Assembly (NCBI GenBank): GCA_002419585.1
Contig: DIGJ01000027.1
Location: 49,318-113,317, forward strand
Direction of reading: 5' to 3'
From: Lachnoclostridium sp. UBA5725
GTDB lineage: Bacteria; Bacillota; Clostridia; Lachnospirales; Lachnospiraceae
DNA length: 64,000 bases
The notes under the pieces are model-generated. The model was not told the DNA's origin and did not search any database. It worked only from the letters and a program-made list of their open reading frames with translations. A program made the translations under genes and the position numbers. This document shows, in pieces, positions 27,170 through 37,830 of this stretch (positions are counted from its first letter, which is position 1; each line of letters opens with the position of its first letter).

Positions 27170-27209
27170 TGTTAAAATAATAAAATGAAAATGTAAAGTT
27201 TTTGTAAAG
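27170..27209 (-). promoter_or_regulatory. PHO box: four 11-bp-spaced repeats
   Basis: On the minus strand CTTTACA (27203-27209), CTTTACA (27192-27198), CATTTTA (27181-27187) and TTTAACA (27170-27176) recur at exactly 11-bp steps. Gram-positive PhoP sites are TT(A/C/T)ACA-like repeats with this spacing. An AT-rich -10-like stretch follows, and the Na/Pi transporter gene is the target. Confidence 0.75.
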
Positions 27210-27220
27210 TAAATTTCATT

Positions 27221-27700
27221 CTAAAGTTTTAAAGTAATTTCACGATGTTCTGGTTGATACTCGCGAAACTTTATTTTTGCTGAATGCATCATTCGTTTTG
27301 ATGCTTTTACGGAATCAGTATCTTTATATTTATCGCTATAATATATGATTTCTTTGATTCCTGCTTGTATCAAAGCCTTTGTACATTCATTGCAAGGAAA
27401 TAAGGTTGTATATATTTTCGCACCTTCCATATTCGTACCACTATAGTTTAAAAGGGCATTCAGTTCTGCATGACAAACAAATAAATACTTCGTATCCATC
27501 GGGTCTCCATCACGCTCCCATGGATACTCATCATCGGAGCAGCCACGTGGCATGCCATTATAGCCCAATGATAATATTTTATTATCCTGGCTTACAATGC
27601 AGGCTCCCACGCTTGTACTCGGGTCTTTGCTTCTCTTGGCAGATAAGGTAGCAATTCCCATAAAATAGGTGTCCCAGGATATATAGTCTTCTCGTTTCAT
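27221..27700 (-). CDS. comEB: Deoxycytidylate (dCMP) deaminase, ComEB family
   Basis: The 159-residue enzyme converts dCMP to dUMP for thymidylate synthesis. The zinc-binding motif pair is clear: CHAELNALLN near residue 78 and PCNEC near residue 105. SAKRSKDPSTSVGACIV near residue 20 is also typical. I start it at 27700, with AGGAGG 13 bases upstream, a rather long gap; an alternative ATG at 27727 has no ribosome site. It appears as a single gene upstream of the phosphate unit. The competence-locus name is from homologues and no competence genes are here. Confidence 0.9.
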   Translation of the reverse strand: MKREDYISWDTYFMGIATLSAKRSKDPSTSVGACIVSQDNKILSLGYNGMPRGCSDDEYPWERDGDPMDTKYLFVCHAELNALLNYSGTNMEGAKIYTTLFPCNECTKALIQAGIKEIIYYSDKYKDTDSVKASKRMMHSAKIKFREYQPEHREITLKL

Positions 27701-27774
27701 ACGTTCACTCTTGCCTCCTACATTCATTTGATGTTTTCATTTTACTAGACTTAAAAAGACCTGTCTATTTATTT

Positions 27775-28467
27775 TTAGTGAATGCTGTTCGATTCCTGTG
27801 TTTTAGAAAACACATCTTCTTTAAATTTTTCCCATTTCTCTTCATTTTCTACAAAATATTTCGGGCAAATTTTTCCTGTTACATCGTAATGCCTTATAAC
27901 ATCATCACTCGTCAGATTATATTCACCTGTAAGCCATGCCGTGAGCGTTACTAATGATTGATAGGTTTCCTTTGTAAACTTGCCATCTTCCTTTGGATGA
28001 CAACATTCAATTGATATCGTATCTTCATTGCGCTCATTCGAAGCATATGCAATTTCATCGAGTGGAATACATTGAATAATTGTTCCATCCAATCCAATGA
28101 TAAAGTGACTGCTTACCTTTGTCGTATGCGAATCTTTCAGATTTTCAAAATAATGCTGGTTCTCCCATCCAGTTGTTCCAGGATTTGCTGTGTAATGAAC
28201 AACCACTCCATTCACTTCATAAAGAGGTGTCTGTGGTCTCGAATATTCATTCGGCGTCAATAAAGCCACTTCGATCTCTGGCTTTTTTGTTTTAGGAGTA
28301 GCGCTTACTGTTTCCTTTGTAGGATTCATACTTGCATAGATCGTTCCAAAAACCAGGCAAAGCAAAATAAGCATTGCTACGCCAATAAGCGTAACAATGC
28401 TCAAACGAATCACTCTATTTATGGTTTTCTTTCTTGTCCATTCTTTTCTCGTAAGTCTTTTTTTCAT
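27775..28467 (-). CDS. Membrane-anchored N-acetylmuramoyl-L-alanine amidase (Amidase_2)
   Basis: The 230-residue product has a basic N-terminus, one membrane segment near residues 20-45, and an outer Amidase_2 domain. Zinc ligands are suggested by the His in VVVHYTANPGT near residue 90 and in DVIRHYDVTGKICP near residue 195, with SSHFIIGLDGTIIQ and NEDTISIECCHP between them. Such enzymes cut the bond between muramic acid and the stem peptide. It lies 23 bp downstream of guaB and may share its transcript. Confidence 0.88.
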   Translation of the reverse strand: MKKRLTRKEWTRKKTINRVIRLSIVTLIGVAMLILLCLVFGTIYASMNPTKETVSATPKTKKPEIEVALLTPNEYSRPQTPLYEVNGVVVHYTANPGTTGWENQHYFENLKDSHTTKVSSHFIIGLDGTIIQCIPLDEIAYASNERNEDTISIECCHPKEDGKFTKETYQSLVTLTAWLTGEYNLTSDDVIRHYDVTGKICPKYFVENEEKWEKFKEDVFSKTQESNSIH

Positions 28468-28490
28468 ATTATAATCCTAAGTGATTCCAT

Positions 28491-29948
<1,458 letters not shown>

Positions 29949-30043
29949 TTATTTGCCATCCTTTCTTTTCTTGGTATTAATTTAGAAGTATAATAAAACA
30001 CCTACCATATGTCAAACAAAATATAAATTTTCTAAGAACAAAA

Positions 30044-30544
30044 TTATGAATATTTCAGTACTTTTCTTGGAGATTTCATGCGCATGGAATCTACCATTTT
30101 CTGTGATGGATCAAACAAAATCCGAATTTTTTCATTATTTACTCGAACAATAATCGCATACGTATTGCCATTTTCTTCTTTTGAGGAAAAATCTTTTGTT
30201 TTCAAATTTTTAAAAGATGCTAGCTCTGCTGACCTTACCGGCCCACAAATCTCCATTTCATCCATATCAATCTTTAACATCGTTTTTCTTTTATTTCCAC
30301 CCATAATCTTATCAAAATCAATCTGTCCATCGCAGAAAATATATTCATACTCATAATTAAGTCTTGGATAATAAAAAATAATTCCAGCTATTGCTAATAC
30401 CCCAACAATTTTCAAAAGAAACTGCCCCGAAAATAGTATGAAACCTGCCCCAACAATCGCTGCAAAAATCATTCCCACTATCTTTAACATATCGACCGCT
30501 GTTTTCTTTCTCTTACAACCAGCTTCTGCATATAATTGTTCCAT
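30044..30544 (-). CDS. DUF6106-family membrane protein
   Basis: The 166-residue product has two close membrane segments (about residues 20-37 and 40-57) followed by a soluble domain with YEYEYIFCDGQIDFDKIMGG and a basic C-terminus. I recognise this arrangement as a small clostridial family of unknown function (DUF6106), with moderate certainty. The ATG at 30544 has GGAGG upstream; a longer frame to 30640 is not needed. It stands alone, upstream of guaB on the same strand and divergent from the epimerase gene. Confidence 0.65.
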   Translation of the reverse strand: MEQLYAEAGCKRKKTAVDMLKIVGMIFAAIVGAGFILFSGQFLLKIVGVLAIAGIIFYYPRLNYEYEYIFCDGQIDFDKIMGGNKRKTMLKIDMDEMEICGPVRSAELASFKNLKTKDFSSKEENGNTYAIIVRVNNEKIRILFDPSQKMVDSMRMKSPRKVLKYS

Positions 30545-30707
30545 TTTGTATCCTCCATTATTACAATCTTTCAAAAAATAATACCACTTTTTTTCAAAAA
30601 AAGCTAGCGCCTCGGTAAAAGTCTCCAAAGAATGTAGCAACCTTATATTGAAACTCTCATTTCATCATGTTAAACTATTTGGAAAAATAAGAGAGGAATC
30701 AACCATA

Positions 30708-31589
30708 ATGAAAATACTTGTACTCGGTGGAACAAGATTCTTTGGCGTTCATTTGGTGAAAGCGTTACTTAATGCCGAACATGAAGTAACGATAGCAACA
30801 CGCGGAAACCGAAAAGATAACTTTGGCCCTTACGTTCATCGGATCGTTGTGGATCGCAATAATGCTCAAAGCATGAAGGCAGCATTTTTAGGAAAAGAAT
30901 ACGATGTTGTATATGATAACCTAGCGTATTGTTCAAATGATGTTAAATATGCGTTGGATTCCATTCAATGCAAACGCTATATCCTAATGTCATCAACCGC
31001 AGTTTATGATTTGCATGATACTATACTAGAAGAAGATTTTAATCCAAATGGTAAAAACTTGATATGGAATGCTCGGGATGATTTTTCCTATGGAGAATCC
31101 AAACGTTTCGCAGAAATTGCACTTTTTAATGCATATCCGACTCAGGAAAGTATCGCTATTAGATATCCATTTGTCATCGGTAAAGATGACTACACCAACC
31201 GCCTTTCCTTTTACGTAAGTCATGTAATGAATGAAATCCCAATGCATATCGATAATTTAAACGTCCCAATGAGCTTCATTACTTCATCGGACGCTGGTCA
31301 CTTCCTTTGCTTTATGGTAGAACAGCATTATACTGGCCCGATAAATGGAAGCTGCAATGGCACCATATCAATTCAAGACATCTTATCCTACATAGAGCTA
31401 AAAACAGGGATGCTGGCAATCCTAGATTCCTCTGGCGAAGAAGCACCTTATAATGGTACACCGAGTAATCGCATAAATACAGAAAAAGCTCAAAAATTAG
31501 GTTTTGTTTTTTCAGAACTAAATGAAGAAATTTTTTCATTAATTGATACTTATATTGATCTTGAAAATAGAATGAGAGGTATGTTATGA
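30708..31589 (+). CDS. NAD-dependent epimerase/dehydratase-family protein
   Basis: The 293-residue product is an extended short-chain dehydrogenase. The nucleotide-binding loop GGTRFFG is at residues 7-13, the catalytic region has MSSTAVYD near residue 92, and YGESKRFAE near residue 128 supplies the YxxxK pair. It resembles nucleotide-sugar epimerases and reductases, but the substrate is not readable. GAGAGGAA precedes the ATG at 30708. Its stop overlaps the start of the next gene by 4 bp (ATGA), so the two are coupled. Confidence 0.85.
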   Translation: MKILVLGGTRFFGVHLVKALLNAEHEVTIATRGNRKDNFGPYVHRIVVDRNNAQSMKAAFLGKEYDVVYDNLAYCSNDVKYALDSIQCKRYILMSSTAVYDLHDTILEEDFNPNGKNLIWNARDDFSYGESKRFAEIALFNAYPTQESIAIRYPFVIGKDDYTNRLSFYVSHVMNEIPMHIDNLNVPMSFITSSDAGHFLCFMVEQHYTGPINGSCNGTISIQDILSYIELKTGMLAILDSSGEEAPYNGTPSNRINTEKAQKLGFVFSELNEEIFSLIDTYIDLENRMRGML

Positions 31590-32680
31590 AAACAGAATAC
31601 ATAATCTCAAAGGATGGAGCAGAAATATCATATTCCGTTACTGGTAATTGCAATAAAGAAGCCCTACTTTTAATGCACGGCTCTGGTCAAAGGAAAGAAG
31701 TTTGGGAACAGTTTGGATGGATTGAGGCACTTAAAAAAGATTTTACCGTAATTACGATGGACATCCGCGGTTTTGGAGAAAGTGACAAATCCCACGATAC
31801 TTCATTTTACGATATAAAAAAAATCCTAGATGATATCCTCTGTGTTACCAATGCCTGTGGCTTTACAGTATTCAATTATTTTGGTCATTCTTATGGTGCA
31901 ACCATTGGAATGCAAGCTCTGGCAAACCACCTCCCCATTAAAAAGGCAGTTTTAGCTAGCGGTGCAATAGGGGATGAATTTTTCAAAAAAGATGTTCCAC
32001 TGTGGATTGAGGAATATACACAACTCAATGAAGCAAAGAGAAGAAATGACTACAGTGGACTATCCAAAGAGGATGTCAAATGGCTTCAGTCAAATGACTT
32101 AGATAATTATCTGGCACAGTTTAGAAACTGGGCAACTTGGCCCGGCATTTTTATTGATCAGATTCACACTCCAACCGCCATCTATACCGGTACCCATGAT
32201 GTGGAATTCTTACAAGCATTTATCAAAGAAAATCAAACCGCATTAGCCAATAATGGTATAGTATCTAATATATTTAAAGGCTTAAAACACGCAGACCTCA
32301 TTCAAAAACGCGAAACTCTTTATCCTTTTGTCTCCGATTTTCTTACACAAGAAATCATAAAAGTAAAAATAGACCGTCCATTTGGAAGTTCCCATCCTGA
32401 TTATCCATCTATGATATACCCAATCAACTATGGATACGTAGAAGGGATTCTAGCTCCCGACGATGAAGGACAAGATGTCTACGTCTTAGGTATAAATGAA
32501 CCAATACGCGACTTTATAGGCAAGAAAATAGCAATCATACATCGCAACGACGATGTCGAAGAAAAATGGGTAGCATGCCCCTTTGGCACCACTTATACCC
32601 AATCAGAAATCGAGCAATCCATCCATTTTCAAGAACAGTACTTCGACAGCAATATTAAAATTTTATATAATAATATATAA
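31586..32680 (+). CDS. Alpha/beta hydrolase fused to an inorganic-pyrophosphatase-like domain
   Basis: The 364-residue product has two domains. Residues 1-245 are an alpha/beta hydrolase: LLMHGSGQ near residue 28 (oxyanion loop), the nucleophile elbow GHSYGATIG near residue 100, and a candidate catalytic His in GLKHADL near residue 233. From about residue 260 the sequence VKIDRPFGSSHPDYP, then YPINYGYVEG, APDDEGQDVYVLG and FIGKKIAIIHRNDDVEEKWVA resembles the short proteins annotated as inorganic pyrophosphatase in Firmicutes. The frame is continuous with no stop at the joint. Function and substrate are unknown; the second domain could be regulatory. Confidence 0.8.
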   Translation: MKTEYIISKDGAEISYSVTGNCNKEALLLMHGSGQRKEVWEQFGWIEALKKDFTVITMDIRGFGESDKSHDTSFYDIKKILDDILCVTNACGFTVFNYFGHSYGATIGMQALANHLPIKKAVLASGAIGDEFFKKDVPLWIEEYTQLNEAKRRNDYSGLSKEDVKWLQSNDLDNYLAQFRNWATWPGIFIDQIHTPTAIYTGTHDVEFLQAFIKENQTALANNGIVSNIFKGLKHADLIQKRETLYPFVSDFLTQEIIKVKIDRPFGSSHPDYPSMIYPINYGYVEGILAPDDEGQDVYVLGINEPIRDFIGKKIAIIHRNDDVEEKWVACPFGTTYTQSEIEQSIHFQEQYFDSNIKILYNNI

Positions 32681-32703
32681 TCAGAAAAAGGAGGCGATCG
32701 GCT

Positions 32704-32832
32704 ATGAAGCATGTATTCAAATATGGAATGGCAATTTTCGCATATTCCATTTTAATCGTACTATTTGATTTTATCATGTGAATCGGCATAAAAGACCAGT
32801 GGGATAACCTAATGAAATGGTCAAAAAAGTAG
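32704..32832 (+). pseudogene. Small membrane-protein ORF interrupted by an in-frame TGA
   Basis: An ATG at 32704, preceded by AAAAGGAGG, opens a 25-codon hydrophobic peptide (MKHVFKYGMAIFAYSILIVL and five more residues) that ends at TGA 32779-32781. The same frame continues for 16 codons, rich in Trp and Lys (IGIKDQWDNLMKWSKK), to TAG 32830-32832. If the TGA were Trp the product would be a 42-residue single-pass membrane protein. It may be a recent nonsense mutation or a genuine 25-residue peptide. It lies 23 bp after the hydrolase fusion gene. Confidence 0.4.
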
Positions 32833-32841
32833 TGTAAATCT

Positions 32842-33055
32842 GACTTTTCCGCCCCAACCTACATTTGGATAAAACAAAATACACCCACAGCAAGTTACGA
32901 CTTTTACGATGTGGAGCCTAGACAATGGTGAAAGTGGAGTACCACTGTACGAGACTTTCACCGCCCATGGCTAGGCGAAACGCCCATCGTAATGGAATAA
33001 CTTGCTGTGGGTGTATTTTGTTTTATCCCTATATAGAACTATCGACGGAAAAGTC
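32842..33055. repeat. 214-bp long inverted-repeat (extended hairpin) element
   Basis: Arms of 31 bp match perfectly (32867-32897 and 32998-33028, core AAATACACCCACAGCAAG). Outside them GACTTTTCCG at 32842 pairs with CGGAAAAGTC at 33046. Inside, TTACGATG/CATCGTAA, GCCTAG/CTAGGC and GGTGAAAGT/ACTTTCACC continue the stem towards a small central loop. No supportable ORF is present. It lies between convergent genes (hydrolase fusion and groL), like the element at 14742-14991, but the sequences differ. A smaller hairpin (TCGACGGAA / TTCCGTCGA, 33042-33074) overlaps its right end. Confidence 0.8.
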
Positions 33056-33109
33056 CTCAACCCCCTTCCGTCGACAGCCACATCTATTTAAAGCCTTGTT
33101 TTTATGAAA

Positions 33110-34744
<1,635 letters not shown>

Positions 34745-34771
34745 CTAATAATCGTCTAGATAATTGTTCCT

Positions 34772-35059
34772 TTATTCGGTTACGATTGCTACAATATCAT
34801 TTTGCTTTACAACAATAAATTCTTCACCGTCTAATTTCACTTCGGTTCCTGCATATTTGGAATAAATAACTTTATCGCCTTCTTTCACTTGCATTGTAAC
34901 TTCTTTTCCATCCACCATTCCACCTGGTCCCACTGCTATCACTTGTGCCTGCTGTGGTTTTTCCTGTGCCTGACCTGGTAATACGATTCCGGATTTGGTA
35001 GTCTCTTCTGCCTCTAATTGTTTTAATACAACTTTGTCTCCTAATGGTACTAATTTCAT
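34772..35059 (-). CDS. groES: Co-chaperonin GroES (Hsp10)
   Basis: The 95-residue product caps the GroEL chamber. MKLVPLGDKVVLKQ at the start, the mobile loop ETTKSGIVLPG near residue 20-30, and GDKVIYSKYAGTEVKLDGEEF near residue 60 are family hallmarks. I start it at 35059, after AAGGAGG; the frame is open for 15 more codons without need. It is the first gene of the groESL operon and lies about 40 bp downstream of a perfect CIRCE element, so HrcA repression is expected. Confidence 0.98.
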   Translation of the reverse strand: MKLVPLGDKVVLKQLEAEETTKSGIVLPGQAQEKPQQAQVIAVGPGGMVDGKEVTMQVKEGDKVIYSKYAGTEVKLDGEEFIVVKQNDIVAIVTE

Positions 35060-35097
35060 TCTATATTCCTCCTTATAAATTTTTCTATTTTTTGTTA

Positions 35098-35124
35098 TTA
35101 GCACTCTGTATTATCGAGTGCTAA
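35098..35124 (-). promoter_or_regulatory. CIRCE operator (HrcA site) of groESL
   Basis: The sequence is TTAGCACTC-N9-GAGTGCTAA, a perfect match to the CIRCE consensus. HrcA repressor binds it and releases it on heat stress. Confidence 0.98.
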
Positions 35125-35135
35125 GCGTTAAGCAT

Positions 35136-35164
35136 ATATTAGTGAATTTACCATATAAAAGCAA
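35136..35164 (-). promoter_or_regulatory. groESL promoter
   Basis: On the minus strand TTGCTT (35159-35164) and TAATAT (35136-35141) are 17 bp apart and lie just upstream of CIRCE, so the operator covers the start of the transcript. Confidence 0.75.
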
Positions 35165-35306
35165 ATGTCACGATAGGATATAATTTGAATTTATCCTACT
35201 TTATCAGTATTATTCTCTCGTTTACTCTTATATTCTCATTTTTTCTTTTTTTAATCACTTAACTTCCTATATTATCAACGTTTTTCTTGCTTTTTATAAC
35301 AAGTTC

Positions 35307-35328
35307 TGTTACATTCATTTATGTAACA
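35307..35328. promoter_or_regulatory. Perfect 8-bp inverted repeat before the DUF1292 gene
   Basis: TGTTACAT and ATGTAACA flank a 6-base spacer, 26 bp before the DUF1292 start. The dyad looks like a repressor operator, but no regulator is known. It lies in the 295-bp divergent gap between groES and this gene; the remainder is T-rich and holds nothing else I can support. Confidence 0.45.
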
Positions 35329-35354
35329 AAGTATATTTGAAAAGTGAGGTTATT

Positions 35355-35699
35355 ATGAGCAAAGATAATTTAGAAGATAGCTGGGCTATGGGCCAAAGTG
35401 GACAAGAGGAAGAGGAACGCGATACCGTAACATTAACATTAGATGATAATACTGAATTAGAATGTCTTATTCTTACTACTTTAGAAGTAGAAGATAAACA
35501 ATATATCGCTTTACTTCCATTAGATGATGAAACCGAAGACGAAGAAGGAACCGTATATCTATATCGTATGAATGTAAAAGGCGAAGATGATATCGAACTG
35601 ATAAATATCGAAGATGACGAAGAATATGAAAAAGCATCCGAAGCTTTTGATGAATACTTAGATTCTCTTGAATTTGATGAAACTTTTAGTGAAGATTAA
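35355..35699 (+). CDS. DUF1292-family acidic protein
   Basis: The 114-residue product is highly acidic and has the DUF1292 pattern: VTLTLDDNTELECLILTTLEVEDKQYIALLPL, then EEGTVYLYRM and a C-terminal DEDDEEYEKASEAFDEYLD-type tail (blocks here are partial and approximate). Family members in Firmicutes are often near the Holliday-junction resolvase and alaS, but here it stands alone. Function is unknown. I start at 35355 after GTGAGGT; six codons upstream have no ribosome site. A strong terminator follows. Confidence 0.85.
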   Translation: MSKDNLEDSWAMGQSGQEEEERDTVTLTLDDNTELECLILTTLEVEDKQYIALLPLDDETEDEEGTVYLYRMNVKGEDDIELINIEDDEEYEKASEAFDEYLDSLEFDETFSED

Positions 35700-35725
35700 T
35701 TTCTGAGTGTCATTATTAAATATAC

Positions 35726-35773
35726 AACCCTCCAAACGAATGTACAATTTCTACAGTCGTTTGGAGGGTTTTT
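35726..35773. terminator. Terminator after the DUF1292 gene (probably bidirectional)
   Basis: AACCCTCCAAACGA pairs perfectly with TCGTTTGGAGGGTT, followed by TTT on the plus strand. The convergent MATE gene ends 53 bp beyond it. Confidence 0.85.
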
Positions 35774-35825
35774 AATTGATGTCAATATTGCAACCGTTTA
35801 TAGGTTCTTTCTTTTGTAATTCAGA

Positions 35826-37178
35826 TTATAATCGAACAGTGCTTTCTTTTTCAATCTTTTTTATAATTGTTGTACATAAAACAACCGCTACAATGATGGA
35901 AATATAATCTGCCGTTGATTGTGAATAAATAATTCCATCCAATCCAAAGCTTGCATTTAATATAAATACAAGTGGAATGAAAATAAGCCCCTGACGGCAT
36001 ATTGTCAGCATTAGAGACGGAAGTGCTTTACCCATTCCTTGTAAGGTATTGATACACAGAAACAAAATACCTATAGCCGGACCTGATAGCATGAGAGCTG
36101 TCAGCATTCCCATGCCATAGGAAACAACCTCTGCATCATCAATAAAGGCTCGAATAATGGTTCCTTTTGCAATCACGGTAAGCAAAGTCAGTGCGCTACC
36201 CAATACAACTGTACTAATTCCAGTAAAGCGAATTACCTTCTTTATACGCACTATGTTTCCTGCACCATAGTTATAGCCAATCAGAGGCTGGATTCCAATA
36301 CAAAGTCCAATTTGAAGTAATACCACTAACATATTCGCTTTCATAGCCACACCCATTGCTGCAACTGGTGTATCACCATATTGGATTAAAACCTTATTTA
36401 GCACGATATTTGCTAAACTCATTAAAATATTATTTAAAGATGCTGGTACTCCAATGGAAAACACACCAGTTGCTATCCCATCTTTAAAGTGAAAATCAGA
36501 TGGATGAATTGATAATACCGTATGATGTTTTTTAAAGTAAAGCAAATAGTATAACGATGCAACGATATTTCCGATAACTGTCGCAACTGCTGCTCCAAAT
36601 ACTCCCCAGTGGAATACTAATATCATGATTGGATCAAGTATAATATTTACTGCCGTTCCTATCAGGTTTCCTATCATTGCTTCTTTTGCAGAACCCTCTG
36701 CTCTCACAATGCTTGAGAAAGCTGTACTAAACATGATGAATGGTCCACCAAATGCAACACATGTTAGATACTCTCTTGCAAATCCTATTGTATTCTTACT
36801 TGCACCTATCATTAAAAGAATTTTGTCCATGCCCACCAAAAATAAGAAACACATGAATAACCCAACTCCAAGCGCAGCATAACAACAAAAAGCTGATAAC
36901 CACTTTGCTCTTCTTTCATTCTTCTCACCCAAAGATCTCGCAATCGCAGAACTCCCTCCAATACCAAACAGATTTCCTAGTGCCATAAAAATGAGGAAAA
37001 CAGGTGTAGATAGTGATACTGCCGCCACCTGCATAGCATCTCCTGTCTGACCAATAAAAAAGGTGTCTGCCATATTGTAGACTACTACAACAAGCATGCT
37101 AATAATCGTTGGAATTGCCATGGTTGCTACTGCCTTAGAGACAGGTGCATTTTCAAATAGTTCTTTGTTCTGATTCAT
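35826..37178 (-). CDS. MATE-family efflux transporter
   Basis: The 450-residue protein has 12 predicted membrane segments in two similar halves, with MAIPTIISMLVVVVYNMADTFFIG near residue 20 and QPLIGYNYGAG near residue 300, both typical of the MATE family. It likely expels drugs or metabolites using a Na+ or H+ gradient. AAGGAG precedes the ATG. A MarR regulator gene lies immediately upstream on the same strand and a palindrome in the gap may be its operator. Confidence 0.93.
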   Translation of the reverse strand: MNQNKELFENAPVSKAVATMAIPTIISMLVVVVYNMADTFFIGQTGDAMQVAAVSLSTPVFLIFMALGNLFGIGGSSAIARSLGEKNERRAKWLSAFCCYAALGVGLFMCFLFLVGMDKILLMIGASKNTIGFAREYLTCVAFGGPFIMFSTAFSSIVRAEGSAKEAMIGNLIGTAVNIILDPIMILVFHWGVFGAAVATVIGNIVASLYYLLYFKKHHTVLSIHPSDFHFKDGIATGVFSIGVPASLNNILMSLANIVLNKVLIQYGDTPVAAMGVAMKANMLVVLLQIGLCIGIQPLIGYNYGAGNIVRIKKVIRFTGISTVVLGSALTLLTVIAKGTIIRAFIDDAEVVSYGMGMLTALMLSGPAIGILFLCINTLQGMGKALPSLMLTICRQGLIFIPLVFILNASFGLDGIIYSQSTADYISIIVAVVLCTTIIKKIEKESTVRL

Positions 37179-37196
37179 ATATTTTTTCTCCTTAAG

Positions 37197-37259
37197 TTAG
37201 TTTGCGAACTGTAAGTAAGCTAACTATTTTTGTAAAAATAAAGATGTTGCTACAACATC
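37197..37259 (-). promoter_or_regulatory. Possible MarR operator and attenuator between marR and MATE genes
   Basis: TTAGTTTGCGAACTGTAA at 37197-37214 is an imperfect palindrome close to the MATE ribosome site. Upstream of it on the minus strand, GATGTTG/CAACATC (37243-37259) with a T-rich tail forms a weak terminator at the end of the MarR gene. Together they suggest partly separate control of the pump. The regulator's actual site is not known. Confidence 0.4.
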
Positions 37260-37263
37260 CAAT

Positions 37264-37695
37264 TTATTCAACATTTTGTTTCATACGTTGAATTACTCTT
37301 AGAAAAACTTCTAGTTCTTCATCCGATATACCAGTTATCAGATTTTCTTCAAAACGGTCCAGTCTAAAGCACATTCGCTCATAAATAACCAAACTTTTTT
37401 CTGTTAGTACAAGCTTCTTAAGGCGAGCATCACCAGATACAAATTGTCGAATAATTAATCCTTTCTTTTCCATTAACTGTAACATACTAGTTACCGTAGA
37501 ACGTCGGATTGTAAAATGTTCTTCGATATCTTTTTGATAAATATCTTTATCCTGATTGTTATACAAATAAACAATTATCCAACTGTGCATCGAAGTAATA
37601 TCTGTTTCTTCCTCTGCCGTCATATGGTCAATTTTACGTTTCATTAAGTTCGAAAGGATTTTAATTTCAAATCCAATTGCTTCCCTTTTTCCCAT
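37264..37695 (-). CDS. MarR-family transcriptional regulator
   Basis: The 143-residue product has the MarR winged helix: YNNQDKDIYQKDIEEHF, then RRSTVTSMLQLMEKKGLI as the recognition helix near residues 60-80, followed by the wing RQFVSGDARLKKLVLTEK. These proteins usually repress an adjacent pump and are released by small ligands. I choose 37695 after AAAGGA; a start six codons earlier has no clear ribosome site. It precedes the MATE gene by about 85 bp. Confidence 0.9.
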   Translation of the reverse strand: MGKREAIGFEIKILSNLMKRKIDHMTAEEETDITSMHSWIIVYLYNNQDKDIYQKDIEEHFTIRRSTVTSMLQLMEKKGLIIRQFVSGDARLKKLVLTEKSLVIYERMCFRLDRFEENLITGISDEELEVFLRVIQRMKQNVE

Positions 37696-37773
37696 AAATT
37701 CCTTTCTCTGCACTCAAAAAATGAAGTTCAGTCAGTAATCATAAACGTACCTTTTGGAATCAACTCAATTAAA

Positions 37774-37807
37774 AAGGTATACTGTTAGGCTCCTAACAAT
37801 ATACCTT
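37774..37807 (-). terminator. glyA terminator, also a MarR-like palindrome
   Basis: Arms of 16 bp (AAGGTATA-type, core TGTTAGG / CCTAACA) pair with one mismatch around a 2-base loop, and TTTTTT follows on the minus strand, 24 bp after the glyA stop. The centre GTTAGGNNCCTAAC also resembles operators of MarR-type regulators, and the MarR gene starts 80 bp downstream, so it may have both roles. Confidence 0.7.
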
Positions 37808-37830
37808 ATTTATTTTATTTTGTCAAATGC

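Noticed and set aside
26815..27180. 121-codon plus-strand ORF antisense to the Na/Pi transporter gene
   Set aside because: It is a mirror of the conserved membrane domain, covers the transporter start and the PHO box, and has no ribosome site or family resemblance.
32583..32768. 61-codon plus-strand ORF spanning the end of the hydrolase fusion
   Set aside because: It overlaps the real gene in another frame; the ribosome site at 32690 fits the separate small ORF starting at 32704.
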